NCBI RefSeq assembly: GCF_001618955.1 | Contig: NZ_LVYV01000014.1 | Span: 1-56,882, forward strand | Reading direction: 5' to 3' | Source: Tardiphaga robiniae | GTDB taxonomy: Bacteria; Pseudomonadota; Alphaproteobacteria; Rhizobiales; Xanthobacteraceae | Length of the DNA: 56,882 nt | Shown: in pieces, positions 27,783 to 36,565 of the stretch | Numbering within the stretch: position 1 is the first letter of the stretch | How the letters are laid out: the number at the start of each line of letters is the position of its first letter | Position numbers and translations under genes: made by a program | Notes under the pieces: model-generated | What the model was told of the DNA's origin: nothing | Database searches by the model: none | What the model saw: only the letters and a program-made list of their open reading frames with translations

Positions 27783-28718
27783 TTAGTGAGCCGGCCGGTA
27801 CGTCAGGCGCTTGCCCTCGATACCCTTGAGAGCCTTCGCCGTCCGTTCCCCATCGGTAACACCAAGGCCGGATCGGTTGTTGTAGCGGAACTGGAATTCC
27901 GTCAGGTAACGCTGCAAGTGCTGTTCGCCGCAGAACGTGTAGGTGCCGCGCATACCGCGCTTGAACACGCCAAAGAAGTTTTCGACGTTGTTGGTGGTGA
28001 AGCCGAGCTTGTTCACATACTCGCGGCCGGTGTGGTTCATCGTCTGATGATCGCCGTAGGCTTTGCCGGTGTAGGTGTAGAGCGCGCTCTCGTCAGTCAC
28101 GAGCGTAGCCTTGCGAATGACGTTGGTGAAAAGGATATCGCGGACCTTATCGGCAGTGACGCCCTTCTGAACGTGGAAGGTGCGAACGGTGCCGGTGTTC
28201 TCGTCAACGAGCGCAACGATGCTGGCCTTGTGCGAATGGCCCTTCTTGTAGCCCTTGGCGCGCTTGGACGTATTGAGGTGATAAGTTTCGTCAGCCTGAA
28301 CGTTGCCGCCATTCTCGCCCATGGGAGCGGGCTTGCTGTCGATCATGGCTTCGCGCAGGCGATGCATCATGAACCATGCGGTTTTGTAGGTGACGCCAAG
28401 TGCACGATGGATCTCATGGGCAGAAACGCCGTTCTTGCCTGAGTTCATCATGTGCGCAGCCATCCACCACTTGGTGAGAGGCACCTTGGAGCGTTCGAAC
28501 ACAGTGCCTACGGTCACGGTGAATTGGCCTTTGCAGTCGTTGCAGTAGTACAGGCCGGGACGATGGGACTTCTTGGTGCCGCCCATCTTGGCGAGCTTGT
28601 CGGGATCGGAGCTACCGCAGTGAGGGCAAATCGCACCATCGGGCCAGCGCACAGCCTCAAGGGCTTCGCGGGCCTTGTCCTCGTCCTGAAACATGGGGTC
28701 TTGGAAAACTGCGGTCAT
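27783..28718 (-). CDS. IS1595-family transposase (ISXO2-like DDE)
   Basis: About 311 residues from ATG 28718 (GGAG six bases upstream). The N-terminal zinc ribbon CPHCGSSDPDK...YYCNDCKGQFTVT is typical of the family, with GTVFERSKVPLTKWW after it. The catalytic domain shows ADETYH, VTDESALY and NNVENFFGVFKRG, consistent with an intact DDE/DDN-type triad, and ends HLQRYLTEFQFRYNNR. It appears full length and functional. Confidence 0.93.
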   Translation of the reverse strand: MTAVFQDPMFQDEDKAREALEAVRWPDGAICPHCGSSDPDKLAKMGGTKKSHRPGLYYCNDCKGQFTVTVGTVFERSKVPLTKWWMAAHMMNSGKNGVSAHEIHRALGVTYKTAWFMMHRLREAMIDSKPAPMGENGGNVQADETYHLNTSKRAKGYKKGHSHKASIVALVDENTGTVRTFHVQKGVTADKVRDILFTNVIRKATLVTDESALYTYTGKAYGDHQTMNHTGREYVNKLGFTTNNVENFFGVFKRGMRGTYTFCGEQHLQRYLTEFQFRYNNRSGLGVTDGERTAKALKGIEGKRLTYRPAH

Positions 28719-28863
28719 GGGTTGCTCCAATGACTAAGGTTTTAGGGAGTCAATCCACATTTGTCAAGTATATAAGTGCGCGTATTTTCCCAGTAAGACT
28801 ATAAGCCTCATACTTCCGCCGCATTTCGTTCCGATTATGTTCCTAGCGAGCATGGAGGCGGAG

Positions 28864-29031
28864 ATGAATAGAGATATGGGGGAATTGCTGGACCACGTGC
28901 CGCTGCTGGTGAAGGCATATGGGCGCTGGCCAAGCTACGTCTATCTGCTGCTTTTTACTCCATTGAGCCGGGGATTACTCGGGGCAATGGCTACAATCGC
29001 CGCCTTAGTCGTCTACCATCAGTTGCGGTGA
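28864..29031 (+). CDS. Small membrane protein
   Basis: 55 residues from ATG 28864, directly after GGAGGCGGAG. A short amphipathic N-terminus (MNRDMGELLDHVPLLVKAYG) precedes one or two hydrophobic segments (YVYLLLFTPL and LGAMATIAALVVYHQL). It lies 15 bases before the next membrane protein and is probably co-transcribed. Not recognised. Confidence 0.5.
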   Translation: MNRDMGELLDHVPLLVKAYGRWPSYVYLLLFTPLSRGLLGAMATIAALVVYHQLR

Positions 29032-29046
29032 TGGGAGCGCCGGCTG

Positions 29047-29886
29047 ATGGATAAGGTGCGAGAGATTCTGCTGTTTTTTGCAGCTACAATGGCTGTATTC
29101 GCGCTTATATGTGCCCTGTACCAAGCCATGAACGACAGGGTTAGCGCCGCTGCGCTTTTGAGCACCATCTTCCTTGTATGCGTGCTGGTCGTTTACCTGC
29201 CCAAGCTAGAGATTCTAGAGGCTTGGGGCGTCAAGGCACACCTCGTCCGCACCCTCAACGAAGCCGACGAGATTTTGGCTAAGCTCCGACGGCTAGCAGT
29301 GATCAACGCAAAATCGACCTATGAGACAGTGGGGATCGGTCAAAGGTGGGACGGACAGAGCGCAGTCGAAAACCAGGCGCGCTTAGACGAGATCAACGCG
29401 CAGCTTATCGACTTCGGTGTGGCCGAGGTCGAGCGACGAGAGCTGGCCAAGACATATGTCCGGCTCATGGGGTTTGACCTCTACATGCATTATGTCCAGA
29501 CCCTCGACCGTTATTTCAATTTCAAGGCAAACGCCCTGCGCATGCAAGGCGATCGCGAGAAGAACGAAGCCATGAAGGCTGAGGCGGCGGGTTATGATGA
29601 GGTGAAGGCAAATTGGAAGCCCAAGTATAATTTATTCTCTCAGCTAGCGACTTACTCACTTGAAGAGGAATTGACGCTCGCAACCCCCACAAAGCAGCTC
29701 AGCGAAAACGACAGGAAGGCTGTCGAAGCCTTCAAGAACCAGATCGTGAGGCTGTTCAAAGATACCGAGACAAAGGCTGGTCTCACTAAGGAAGCGGCGT
29801 CGTATCTCGACACGTACAAGGGCACGGGCGGGCAGGACAAGCGCATCATTGAGTTGTTCGGCTTCAACCCGAGTGAGGTGAGGTAA
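29047..29886 (+). CDS. Hypothetical inner-membrane protein with long cytoplasmic helical domain
   Basis: 279 residues. Two N-terminal membrane helices (ILLFFAATMAVFALICALY and AALLSTIFLVCVLVVYL) are followed by a ~220-residue charged, mostly helical soluble part (WGVKAHLVRTLNEADEILAKL and onward). No enzyme motif is visible. Together with the small upstream membrane protein it makes a two-gene cassette beside the transposon in the island; a defence or stress role is only speculation. Confidence 0.65.
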   Translation: MDKVREILLFFAATMAVFALICALYQAMNDRVSAAALLSTIFLVCVLVVYLPKLEILEAWGVKAHLVRTLNEADEILAKLRRLAVINAKSTYETVGIGQRWDGQSAVENQARLDEINAQLIDFGVAEVERRELAKTYVRLMGFDLYMHYVQTLDRYFNFKANALRMQGDREKNEAMKAEAAGYDEVKANWKPKYNLFSQLATYSLEEELTLATPTKQLSENDRKAVEAFKNQIVRLFKDTETKAGLTKEAASYLDTYKGTGGQDKRIIELFGFNPSEVR

Positions 29887-29894
29887 AGTAAGGT

Positions 29895-30014
29895 GCATAC
29901 GCCGGGAACGGGTTAGATTTCCACGCGTACCAATGCGTTGCTGTCGCAACGAGAAACCGGCAAAACCGCTGCGTCCATCATCCCCGTTATGGCCGGTTGT
30001 CACCCGGCGTATGC
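29895..30014. repeat. Short inverted-repeat-bounded segment (MITE-like)
   Basis: GCATACGCCGGG at 29895-29906 and CCCGGCGTATGC at 30003-30014 are perfect 12-bp inverted arms bounding a 120-bp non-coding segment. No target duplication is clear. It could be a miniature element or one large stem-loop. Confidence 0.4.
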
Positions 30015-30064
30015 CTTATACAATCCCGCCAAAACGGAATCGTTTCCGGCCCTCAGATCAAATA

Positions 30065-30084
30065 GGCCCCGGCGAACCGGGGCC
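30065..30084 (-). terminator. Terminator hairpin of the PRC-barrel gene
   Basis: GGCCCCGG and CCGGGGCC form a perfect 8-bp stem with a CGAA tetraloop, followed on the minus strand by TATTTG. It lies just past the PRC-barrel stop. Confidence 0.6.
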
Positions 30085-30091
30085 ACAGAGA

Positions 30092-30445
30092 TTAGACCCA
30101 AGGGGTGCCGTAGTATTCGTTGAGTGAGCGGGCCCGCTTGGTGTCTGCCCAGTCCCAATCATTCTCGTTGGCGTATTTTGGCGCGCCTTCGAGCTGATCC
30201 TTCGTTACGTTGGTGACATAACCTCCAAGATTGGTGTCGTATTTCAGCGTCTGCCACGGAAGCGGGTAGTGCTCATCGCCCATGCCAAGGAAGCCGCCGA
30301 AGCTCAGTACGGCATAAGCGACCTTGCCACCGACTTTGTCGATCATCACACTTTCAATGGAGCCGATTTTTTCGCTGTCGGGACCATAGACGGCGGTGCC
30401 TTCCACCTTCTCGCTGCTGATCAGATTGCCCGTTTCGTTTGCCAT
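30092..30445 (-). CDS. PRC-barrel domain protein
   Basis: 117 residues from ATG 30445 with GGGAGA upstream. LISSEKVEGTAVYGPDSEKIGSIESVMIDKVGGKVAYAVLSFGGFLGMGDEHYPLPW, read in parts, is the PRC-barrel. The C-terminus NENDWDWADTKRARSLNEYYG is common in stress-related rhizobial versions. These small cytoplasmic proteins are often stress-induced; the molecular function is unclear. Confidence 0.85.
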   Translation of the reverse strand: MANETGNLISSEKVEGTAVYGPDSEKIGSIESVMIDKVGGKVAYAVLSFGGFLGMGDEHYPLPWQTLKYDTNLGGYVTNVTKDQLEGAPKYANENDWDWADTKRARSLNEYYGTPWV

Positions 30446-30628
30446 GATGGCTCTCCCTTGTTTGAGTGACGGTAAAACAGGAGAATCTGTCATTCGTTCC
30501 GGAGCTGTGTTGCTGTGTAGCGACCGGATTTGTCACATTAAAAAGAGCGCCCGCAGCGGCTCTGTGCCGTGCGGCTTTCCCATGATTGGCGCTGGTTCGT
30601 TGTGATGCAGGGTCCATGCGGGTCCTAG

Positions 30629-31437
30629 GGCGTGTACTCATAAAACCGCCCGCCATCTCCGCTTCACCGCTGGAAGCGGACAGCGGCGCACCACACCGGC
30701 ATATCGGCTAAGTGCCGATTGCTGACTTCGCGGGCTCGGTCGCAGACTTGTCTATCGACAACGGCTCCGGCTAGATTGCAGCGCTAGCTGTGGAGAAAAT
30801 GAGGGACGTGGATGTTTGAGGTCCGCGAAGACGATCTTTCCGGCGAAGCGACGTTGCGCTTGCTTGCACTTCACCTCTCCGGGATGCACGCCAACTCACC
30901 ACCTGACAGCGTCTATGCCCTCGATCTGTCGGGATTGAAGGCACCGGGCGTCACGGTCTGGACCGTCTGGGAGGGTGCCGAAGTGGTCGGAATCGGCGCG
31001 CTGAAGGAATTGGGCAATGGCAGCGGCGAGGTGAAGTCCATGAGAACCCATCCCGATCACCTCCGCCGGCGCGTGGCCGCGCTGCTACTAGACCAGATCG
31101 TGGCAGAGGCCAAGGCGCTTGGCTTGACCCGTCTGAGCCTCGAAACCGGAAGCGGCCCGGCGTTCGAACCCGCGTTGACGCTCTATCGGAAGCATGGCTT
31201 CGTGGACGGGGAGGCATTCTCCGACTACCAGCCGAGCGCCTTCAACCAATTCCTTCACCTACAACTCTCTGCTTAGCCCAAGTCGCAGATCGGCCCAGCC
31301 GCGAACATAAAATCGCTCCAAGATTGAAGTCCCGCGCGGTCATGTCTGAAGTGAGTCAAAAACCGACCTCGGCGGGACAATCAAGGGGGCTGTTTTACTC
31401 CTAAAAGCGGACATCCCGAATTTTATGAGTACACTCC
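30629..31437. mobile_element. IS-like cassette carrying a GNAT gene, no transposase
   Basis: GGCGTGTACTCATAAAA (30629-30645) and the reverse complement of GGAGTGTACTCATAAAA (31421-31437) are 17-bp ends differing at one base. CTAG flanks both (30625-30628 and 31438-31441), a 4-bp duplication of the YTAR type used by IS5-like elements. The 809-bp interior holds only an acetyltransferase gene. It therefore looks like a non-autonomous unit (mobile insertion cassette) mobilised in trans. Confidence 0.75.
30812..31276 (+). CDS. GNAT-family N-acetyltransferase
   Basis: 154 residues. VWEGAEVVGIGALKEL, then GEVKSMRTHPDHLRRRVAALLLDQIVAEAKALG (motif A with the acetyl-CoA loop; R-R-R-V replaces the usual R/Q-x-x-G-x-G/A), LSLETGSGPAFEPALTLYRKHGF (motif B) and FSDYQPSAFNQFL. 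The pattern resembles YafP/PaiA-type acetyltransferases. The substrate is unknown; resistance or detoxification is plausible for cargo of a mobile cassette. Confidence 0.88.
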   Translation: MFEVREDDLSGEATLRLLALHLSGMHANSPPDSVYALDLSGLKAPGVTVWTVWEGAEVVGIGALKELGNGSGEVKSMRTHPDHLRRRVAALLLDQIVAEAKALGLTRLSLETGSGPAFEPALTLYRKHGFVDGEAFSDYQPSAFNQFLHLQLSA

Positions 31438-32562
31438 CTAGCATCGCCGTCCCATTCGCTTTGCGAGCCATCCTCTACAGCCAACAAGATCGTTTGTTTC
31501 GCCAGGACCGTGCACTAAGTCATTGCCCGCGTTTGTCAGCGTTTTGACCGTCCATCCCTCCCGCCCGAAGAGATCGTTGTTTTTCCCGTAGCAATTTCTA
31601 GAGTTGAATCCTTCCGACAAACATTTTTGCAGTTCGCGTATGGTCAGCTTAATCGCCGCACAGGCGGCAGCTGCGTAAGGTTGGCCGCCAGTCTCGGCGA
31701 CGCAGGCTATGGCGATCCTTTGCTCCGGATTCAGATTGGCTCCCAATATCTTTGTGCCGGCACAGGTTGCAAACCCTGTCGCGCTTCCGCCTGACTCGGC
31801 TGCGCATGCTACCGCCGCTCTCTGCTCGGGATTGAGGCGCGATCCAATTAGCTGCGATCCCGCACACGTTGCAAACTCACTCGAGCTGTCCGAGTCTGCC
31901 GCACAAGTGAGGACCGCTCGTTGCTCAGTTGATAAGCGAGAGACACCGTAAGCGCTCATGCAACTGACGAAGGCATTCGATCGTCCTTCCGCGTCGTAAG
32001 CGCATTTCAGTAAGGCGCGCTGATCCTGACTGACGTGCCTGCCAAGTAACTTTGGACCGGCACATTCCGCGAGGCCTTGCGCAGTCGTTCCCGAACTCTC
32101 GGCGCAATCAACAAGGACGCGTTGATCCGGATTTAGGACGACTTTTCCGCCACTGCATTGAAGGAATGCATCAATCCGAGTGCTGGATTGCCGGGCACAA
32201 TCGACGGCTAAGCTGGCTGAGGAGGACCTTTCGGGCCTCTCTTCACTTTGAAACCGAGGCTGGACTGCTTGTTGGCGCCCGTAAGGATTTACGGGCGATT
32301 CTTCAGGGAGTGGTGGCGGGGCGGCGAACGTCGGGTAAGGCAACACCGGCGGCGCGGGACGTACGTTCGGCGCTTGGACAGGGCCGGGATAAGGCAATAT
32401 TTGTGGGGCTGGGATCATCTGCGAGGGGCAAAGTCCAAAGTACCCGTTCGGATACTGTAGTACCCATCGCTGGCCGTTGAAAAAACATTGTCCCTGGGCA
32501 TGTGCGTCAGTAACGCTGAGATAGAACGAGAATACTGCCAAGATCGCCGCAAACTTGATCAT
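31438..32562 (-). CDS. Secreted Cys-rich repeat protein
   Basis: 374 residues from ATG 32562 with GGGAG upstream. Signal peptide (FAAILAVFSFYLSVTDAHAQ), a Pro-rich linker, then about five tandem repeats of ~33 residues with consensus L-x-x-E/D-Q-R-A-x-x-x-C-A...F-A-x-C-A-G, each with two Cys. A C-terminal part has ELQKCLSEGFNSRNCYGKNNDLFGREG. It is probably periplasmic or secreted and disulphide-linked. The stop codon lies in the CTAG duplicated by the neighbouring cassette. No known function. Confidence 0.75.
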   Translation of the reverse strand: MIKFAAILAVFSFYLSVTDAHAQGQCFFNGQRWVLQYPNGYFGLCPSQMIPAPQILPYPGPVQAPNVRPAPPVLPYPTFAAPPPLPEESPVNPYGRQQAVQPRFQSEERPERSSSASLAVDCARQSSTRIDAFLQCSGGKVVLNPDQRVLVDCAESSGTTAQGLAECAGPKLLGRHVSQDQRALLKCAYDAEGRSNAFVSCMSAYGVSRLSTEQRAVLTCAADSDSSSEFATCAGSQLIGSRLNPEQRAAVACAAESGGSATGFATCAGTKILGANLNPEQRIAIACVAETGGQPYAAAACAAIKLTIRELQKCLSEGFNSRNCYGKNNDLFGREGWTVKTLTNAGNDLVHGPGETNDLVGCRGWLAKRMGRRC

Positions 32563-32685
32563 GCCGCCGCTCCCTTTGCCGATCTCCAAACTGCATAGGT
32601 AGTGTCAAGCCCCTATGCTGGCTGCCGCCGGCAAGGTTATCAAGATCAATCTCATAGTCTGCCCTCGCTGATGCGCGATACTGCG

Positions 32686-32904
32686 CTATGGACGCGCTTC
32701 GGCGAGACGCTGGTTGCGCAACTCAACATTCCGCCGCGCGCGGGCGACGACGTCATCTTTGCGGCGGATCAATTCCAGCTCGTTTTCGAGCCGCTCCAGA
32801 ATTGGCGCGTAGACCGCGCCGTCCTCCACGATGCAGAACGACACGGTGTCGATGGCCTTGAGCAGCCATTCCTCCGTGAACTCGCCCGGCACCGTGCGTG
32901 TCAT
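32686..32904 (-). CDS. Small conserved hypothetical protein
   Basis: 72 residues from ATG 32904: FTEEWLLKAIDTVSFCIVED, then GAVYAPILERLENELELIRRKDD and a basic helical end. Amphipathic helices dominate. I recall similar short proteins in Bradyrhizobium genomes but no function. A longer 5' extension is possible but not supported. Confidence 0.55.
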   Translation of the reverse strand: MTRTVPGEFTEEWLLKAIDTVSFCIVEDGAVYAPILERLENELELIRRKDDVVARARRNVELRNQRLAEARP

Positions 32905-33940
32905 CTCAGGCGGCTTTCGTCCTGGGCGCGCATGCCTCCGCTCCGAACCATGATCGGTCCAATGCACATTGAGCGTAGGTTTAGCAGCAAGAAAGAGCCT
33001 TGGAGCTCAGGTATGATTGCATGGTGCTGTGGCGTACAAATAGGACGAAGGATCGCTCTATTTCGCGATATCGGAATGACCGGCGGTAAGCGCGGTAGTA
33101 GCGTTTGGAGCAGAGGGGGCATTGCAAAGACGCGGGCCTGTCGGCGAAGCGCAGTCCGCGCTCCTAAGAAGGGGGCGCATGGCGTTTGTCCTTGCTTCAC
33201 AATGTCTGGGGCCGCGCGCACCGGCCGAAGGCTTTGGCGACATTACGTCCAGGATGTGAGCGTTGGCAGATCTTCTGGCAGTCATCACGCTGTCATGCAC
33301 GGCTCGTCGTGCGATGTGAGGAGCGACGCCCTCAACGCGGGTGCGCAATATCTTGATGCGAACAAGCTTGCCGTAAAGGTGCAGCTCCAGAAAGCAGGCG
33401 TACGATTTGTACGCTACTCGATACGACCTTGCAGAATTAGCTGCCGAATCGAAAACAAAAGACGGTTCGCGACCGGCTCTGCCGGTCGGGCTCTCGTGAA
33501 CCGAGCCGCAAGGCGTCTCGGCCTTCGGCTTCGATCCCTTCGCGCAATACCGTGTCGCTCGCCGGAGGCACTCGGTCCCGGGTCCCGCCAAGCGGCGGCG
33601 CTATGCTGACCCTCCTGCGGGTGCCTTCTTAACCGGTCTCGCGACTGCCGACTGGCCTTCGCTTCACTGCGGCCCAGACGCCCTTTTTCTGTTTGGGAGC
33701 TAAGGGCTCCGCCCTCGCGCGGGCAAGGGTGCAGTCCCGGAAGATCCGGGACCGGCCGGGCCGGTCTCCCCGACCTTCCGCGCGGACGTCAAGACCGGAC
33801 CGCTACCAACCATCGGAATCCGCTTGTGCAGGCCGGGTGATCCCCCTCCGCCCCGCTCGCCCTTGCCCTTGCTACCCCGGTCTCGCCGACGGGCAGGGCT
33901 GCAGCGCAGCGCTGCGCCCCAAACCCGAAGGAGAACGACC
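32905..33940. other. Gene-free stretch upstream of the parB-like gene
   Basis: About 1 kb without a credible gene. Long open frames exist on both strands, but their composition is low-complexity and frame-shadow like. The last 300 bases are very GC-rich with hairpins (CCCGG AAGAT CCGGG near 33737; GCCGGGCCGGTC near 33754) and form the leader of the next gene. Confidence 0.5.
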
Positions 33941-35977
33941 ATGTCTGCTAAGAACGTTGAAATCGTCACGCAGAGCGGGACGGAGATTTTCATTCCACTC
34001 AACAAGCTCAAGAAGTCTCCGAACAATGCCCGCAAGACGCCGCACAGTGAGGCGTCGATTGAGGCCTATGCGGCCAGCATCGCCGCGAAAGGCATCCTGC
34101 AAAATCTTGTCGTCGAGCCGGAATTGGACGCAGACGGTGCGGCAACAGGGTTCTATTTCGTCACCATCGGCGAAGGCCGCAGGCTGGCGCAGCTTCTGCG
34201 CGTCAAGCGCAAGGAGATCAAAAAGACCGAACCGATTCGCTGCGTCATCGACACCGCGAATGACGCTTTCGAAATCAGCCTCGATGAGAACGTCACGCGC
34301 GAGAACATGCATCCCGCCGATCAGTTCGAGGCGTTCAAGAAGCTGGCGGAGGAGCGCGGGTTCGGCGCGGAAGAAATCGCCGCTCGGTTCGGCGTCACGC
34401 CGCATGTGGTGCGGCAGCGCCTTCGATTGGGGGCGGTGTCGCCCAAGCTGATGCAAATCTATCGCGACGGTGATCTCGCGCTTGACCAGTTGATGGCCTT
34501 CGCGATCACCGAAGACCATGCCCGGCAGGAAGCGGCCTTTGAGCGGCTATCCTATAACCGCGATGCCAGCACGATCCGCCGCCTGCTCACCGAAACCCAT
34601 GTTGCCGCCACCGATCGTCGCGCGATCTTTGTCGGCGCAGAAGCTTATACCGAGGTGGGTGGCACGATCCTTCGCGACCTATTCACCGAGGATCGTGGCG
34701 GCTATTTTGAGGACGTGGCGCTTCTCGACCTCCTTGTGATGGCGAAGCTCGGACGTGCAGCGACCGCTGTGCAAGAGGCTGAGGGGTGGAAGTGGACGCA
34801 AGTCCATCTCGACTATCCCCACAGTCACGGGCTGCGCCGGACCTATCCGCAGCCGGTGGACCTGTCGGCGGAAGATCAAGCCGCCTTGGATGCCGCACAG
34901 GCTGAGTTCAACAGCCTGACGGAGCAGTATGAGAGTGCCGAGGAATTGCCCGACGATGTCGATGCGCGTTTCGGCGAGCTTGAAGCCGAGATCGAGCGGC
35001 TTGAGGCGAAGCGTCAGGCCTATGACGCCGCCGATATCCCGCGTTGCGGAGCCTTCGTAATCCTCAATCATGATGGGACGTTGCGTGTTGAACGCGGTTT
35101 CATGCGGGCCGAAGACGAGAAACCGGAGCCGGAAACGCATGATGCGAGCGGCGAAGGCGAGGGCGGTGACGCCGCCTATGACGGTGGAGCTAGTTCGAAC
35201 GGTGACCCCGGAGATGACGACTTGGATAGGGAGGATGAGGACACCGACGATCACAAGCCGCTCTCGGACATCCTGATCCGCGATCTCACCGCACATCGGA
35301 CCCTCGGGCTTCGCCTCGCTTTGAGCGAACAGCCAGAGGTCGCCATCGTTGCCGTGACCCATGCGCTCGCTGCACAAATTTTCTATCGCGGCGCGGACGC
35401 CCCCGTTCTCGATATCCGTCCGGTCAGTACAATGCTGGCCTCCCATGCGGATGGTATCGAGGACACTAAAGCGGGCAAGGTGTGGTCAGATCAGCATGCT
35501 CGTTGGGCGGCGCAGATGCCGCGCGACGTATCCGACCTGTGGAGTTTCGTCGTGGAGCTTGACCATGACGGCCGCATGGCGCTGTTCGCGCATTGCGTCG
35601 CGCTCACGGCCAATGCGGTGAGACTGCCATCGGAGCGCAGGCCTCGTGCTGTGGCAACAGCGGATAGGTTGGCGGAGGCCGTGTCGCTCGACATGGCCGC
35701 GCATTGGGCCCCGACCGTACAGACCTATCTGGGTCGCGTCACCAAGACGCATATTCTTGCCGCCGTGCGGGAAGCGGTCAGCAATGAGGCCGCTGACCGG
35801 ATCGCGGATATGAAGAAGCAGGACATGGCGGAAGCTGCCGAGCAGTCCTTGGTCGGTACTGGCTGGCTGCCTGTGCTGATGCGGACACCGCGAGCCACGC
35901 AAGAGCCTGCCGAACCACCGCAGGAGGATGCCACCACCGAGGCGAGCCCTGACGCGTACTCCGTCGCCGCCGAATAA
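33941..35977 (+). CDS. Large ParB/RepB/Spo0J-family protein (mobile-element type)
   Basis: 678 residues from ATG 33941 with GAAGGAG upstream. ParB nuclease-like domain at residues ~15-120 (IPLNKLKKSPNNARKT, SIAAKGILQNLVVEPE, GEGRRLAQLLRVKR), then NVTRENMHPADQFEAFKKL and an HTH (EEIAARFGVTPHVVRQRLRLG). The C-terminal ~400 residues contain a Glu/Asp-rich linker and an unassigned domain. Chromosomal ParB is ~300 residues; this long type occurs on rhizobial plasmids and integrative elements. No parA is adjacent. Confidence 0.85.
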   Translation: MSAKNVEIVTQSGTEIFIPLNKLKKSPNNARKTPHSEASIEAYAASIAAKGILQNLVVEPELDADGAATGFYFVTIGEGRRLAQLLRVKRKEIKKTEPIRCVIDTANDAFEISLDENVTRENMHPADQFEAFKKLAEERGFGAEEIAARFGVTPHVVRQRLRLGAVSPKLMQIYRDGDLALDQLMAFAITEDHARQEAAFERLSYNRDASTIRRLLTETHVAATDRRAIFVGAEAYTEVGGTILRDLFTEDRGGYFEDVALLDLLVMAKLGRAATAVQEAEGWKWTQVHLDYPHSHGLRRTYPQPVDLSAEDQAALDAAQAEFNSLTEQYESAEELPDDVDARFGELEAEIERLEAKRQAYDAADIPRCGAFVILNHDGTLRVERGFMRAEDEKPEPETHDASGEGEGGDAAYDGGASSNGDPGDDDLDREDEDTDDHKPLSDILIRDLTAHRTLGLRLALSEQPEVAIVAVTHALAAQIFYRGADAPVLDIRPVSTMLASHADGIEDTKAGKVWSDQHARWAAQMPRDVSDLWSFVVELDHDGRMALFAHCVALTANAVRLPSERRPRAVATADRLAEAVSLDMAAHWAPTVQTYLGRVTKTHILAAVREAVSNEAADRIADMKKQDMAEAAEQSLVGTGWLPVLMRTPRATQEPAEPPQEDATTEASPDAYSVAAE

Positions 35978-36040
35978 ACGGCGTGGCCGAGACCGCTCAC
36001 GCGGTCCCGGCCTGTCACCGTGCGACTGTCGAAAATTTTT

Positions 36041-36066
36041 GGCCGCGCGCCATCGGGCGCGCGGCC
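36041..36066. terminator. GC-rich hairpin after the parB-like gene
   Basis: GGCCGCGCGCC and GGCGCGCGGCC form an 11-bp perfect stem with a 4-base loop, preceded by TTTTT on the plus strand. The T-run is on the side suiting minus-strand transcripts; as a plus-strand terminator it would be U-poor. Confidence 0.45.
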
Positions 36067-36565
36067 AGTCTCACGATATTCACGCCCCCGACTTGGGGCA
36101 TTCTAGAAAGCGAAGCATTTTTCAAACTGAAGCCAGCGGGGAAGGGGGCGTTATGGTCGGCGCCAATGAACCCGCTCGAAGGACGGCATGTCGCCGCTAA
36201 TCATGCCTTGGCGCGACTGCGATATTAACTGCGGCTGAGCGACCGGTTCTCTTCTGAAGAGCTTCCAGCGTCGCCTTCGTTCGATTTTCGTCTTCTGTCC
36301 CGTTATCCCGCTCTGGCTCGGGCCCTGGCTCAGATGAGCAATCAAATTGATCGAGACATGACGGGCGATTTCTTTCGCTGCTCTTCATTTAGACGCTCTC
36401 CACGGGAGGTGATTCCCAAGAATAAACGCGCCAGTTGTAACGCCGTTCCGTCAAACCTGCCGCTGTGAAAATCGAATTAAGCCACTAAGGGTAAAACAGG
36501 TCAGTACCCCTGACCGGGTACTGGCCGAAGTTCTGTTGGGTGAAGCCACGTTGGGAGTTTTCACC
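36067..36565. other. Degenerate non-coding stretch
   Basis: About 500 bases downstream of the parB-like gene with no credible gene, only short open frames on either strand. Its character fits island debris. Confidence 0.45.

Larger units (their letters stand above)
26242..28780. mobile_element. IS1595-family transposon with passenger genes
   Basis: The two 25-bp ends (26242-26266 and 28756-28780) are perfect inverted repeats. The outermost bases read CGCACTTATATACTTGAC inward. Directly outside both ends is the same 8-mer CGTATTTT (26234-26241 and 28781-28788), a target duplication of the length known for the IS1595 family. The 2539-bp element holds the transposase, a HEPN-like gene, a Cas2/VapD-like gene, a 48-codon Lys-rich ORF and a 61-codon ORF. 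Perfect ends and an intact duplication suggest recent insertion. Confidence 0.9.

Noticed and set aside
33058-33591. 177-codon minus-strand open frame
   Set aside because: No recognisable domain or good start; probably chance in GC-rich DNA.
32602-33609. 335-codon plus-strand open frame
   Set aside because: No family features, overlaps a better minus-strand gene (32686-32904), and its composition changes along its length.
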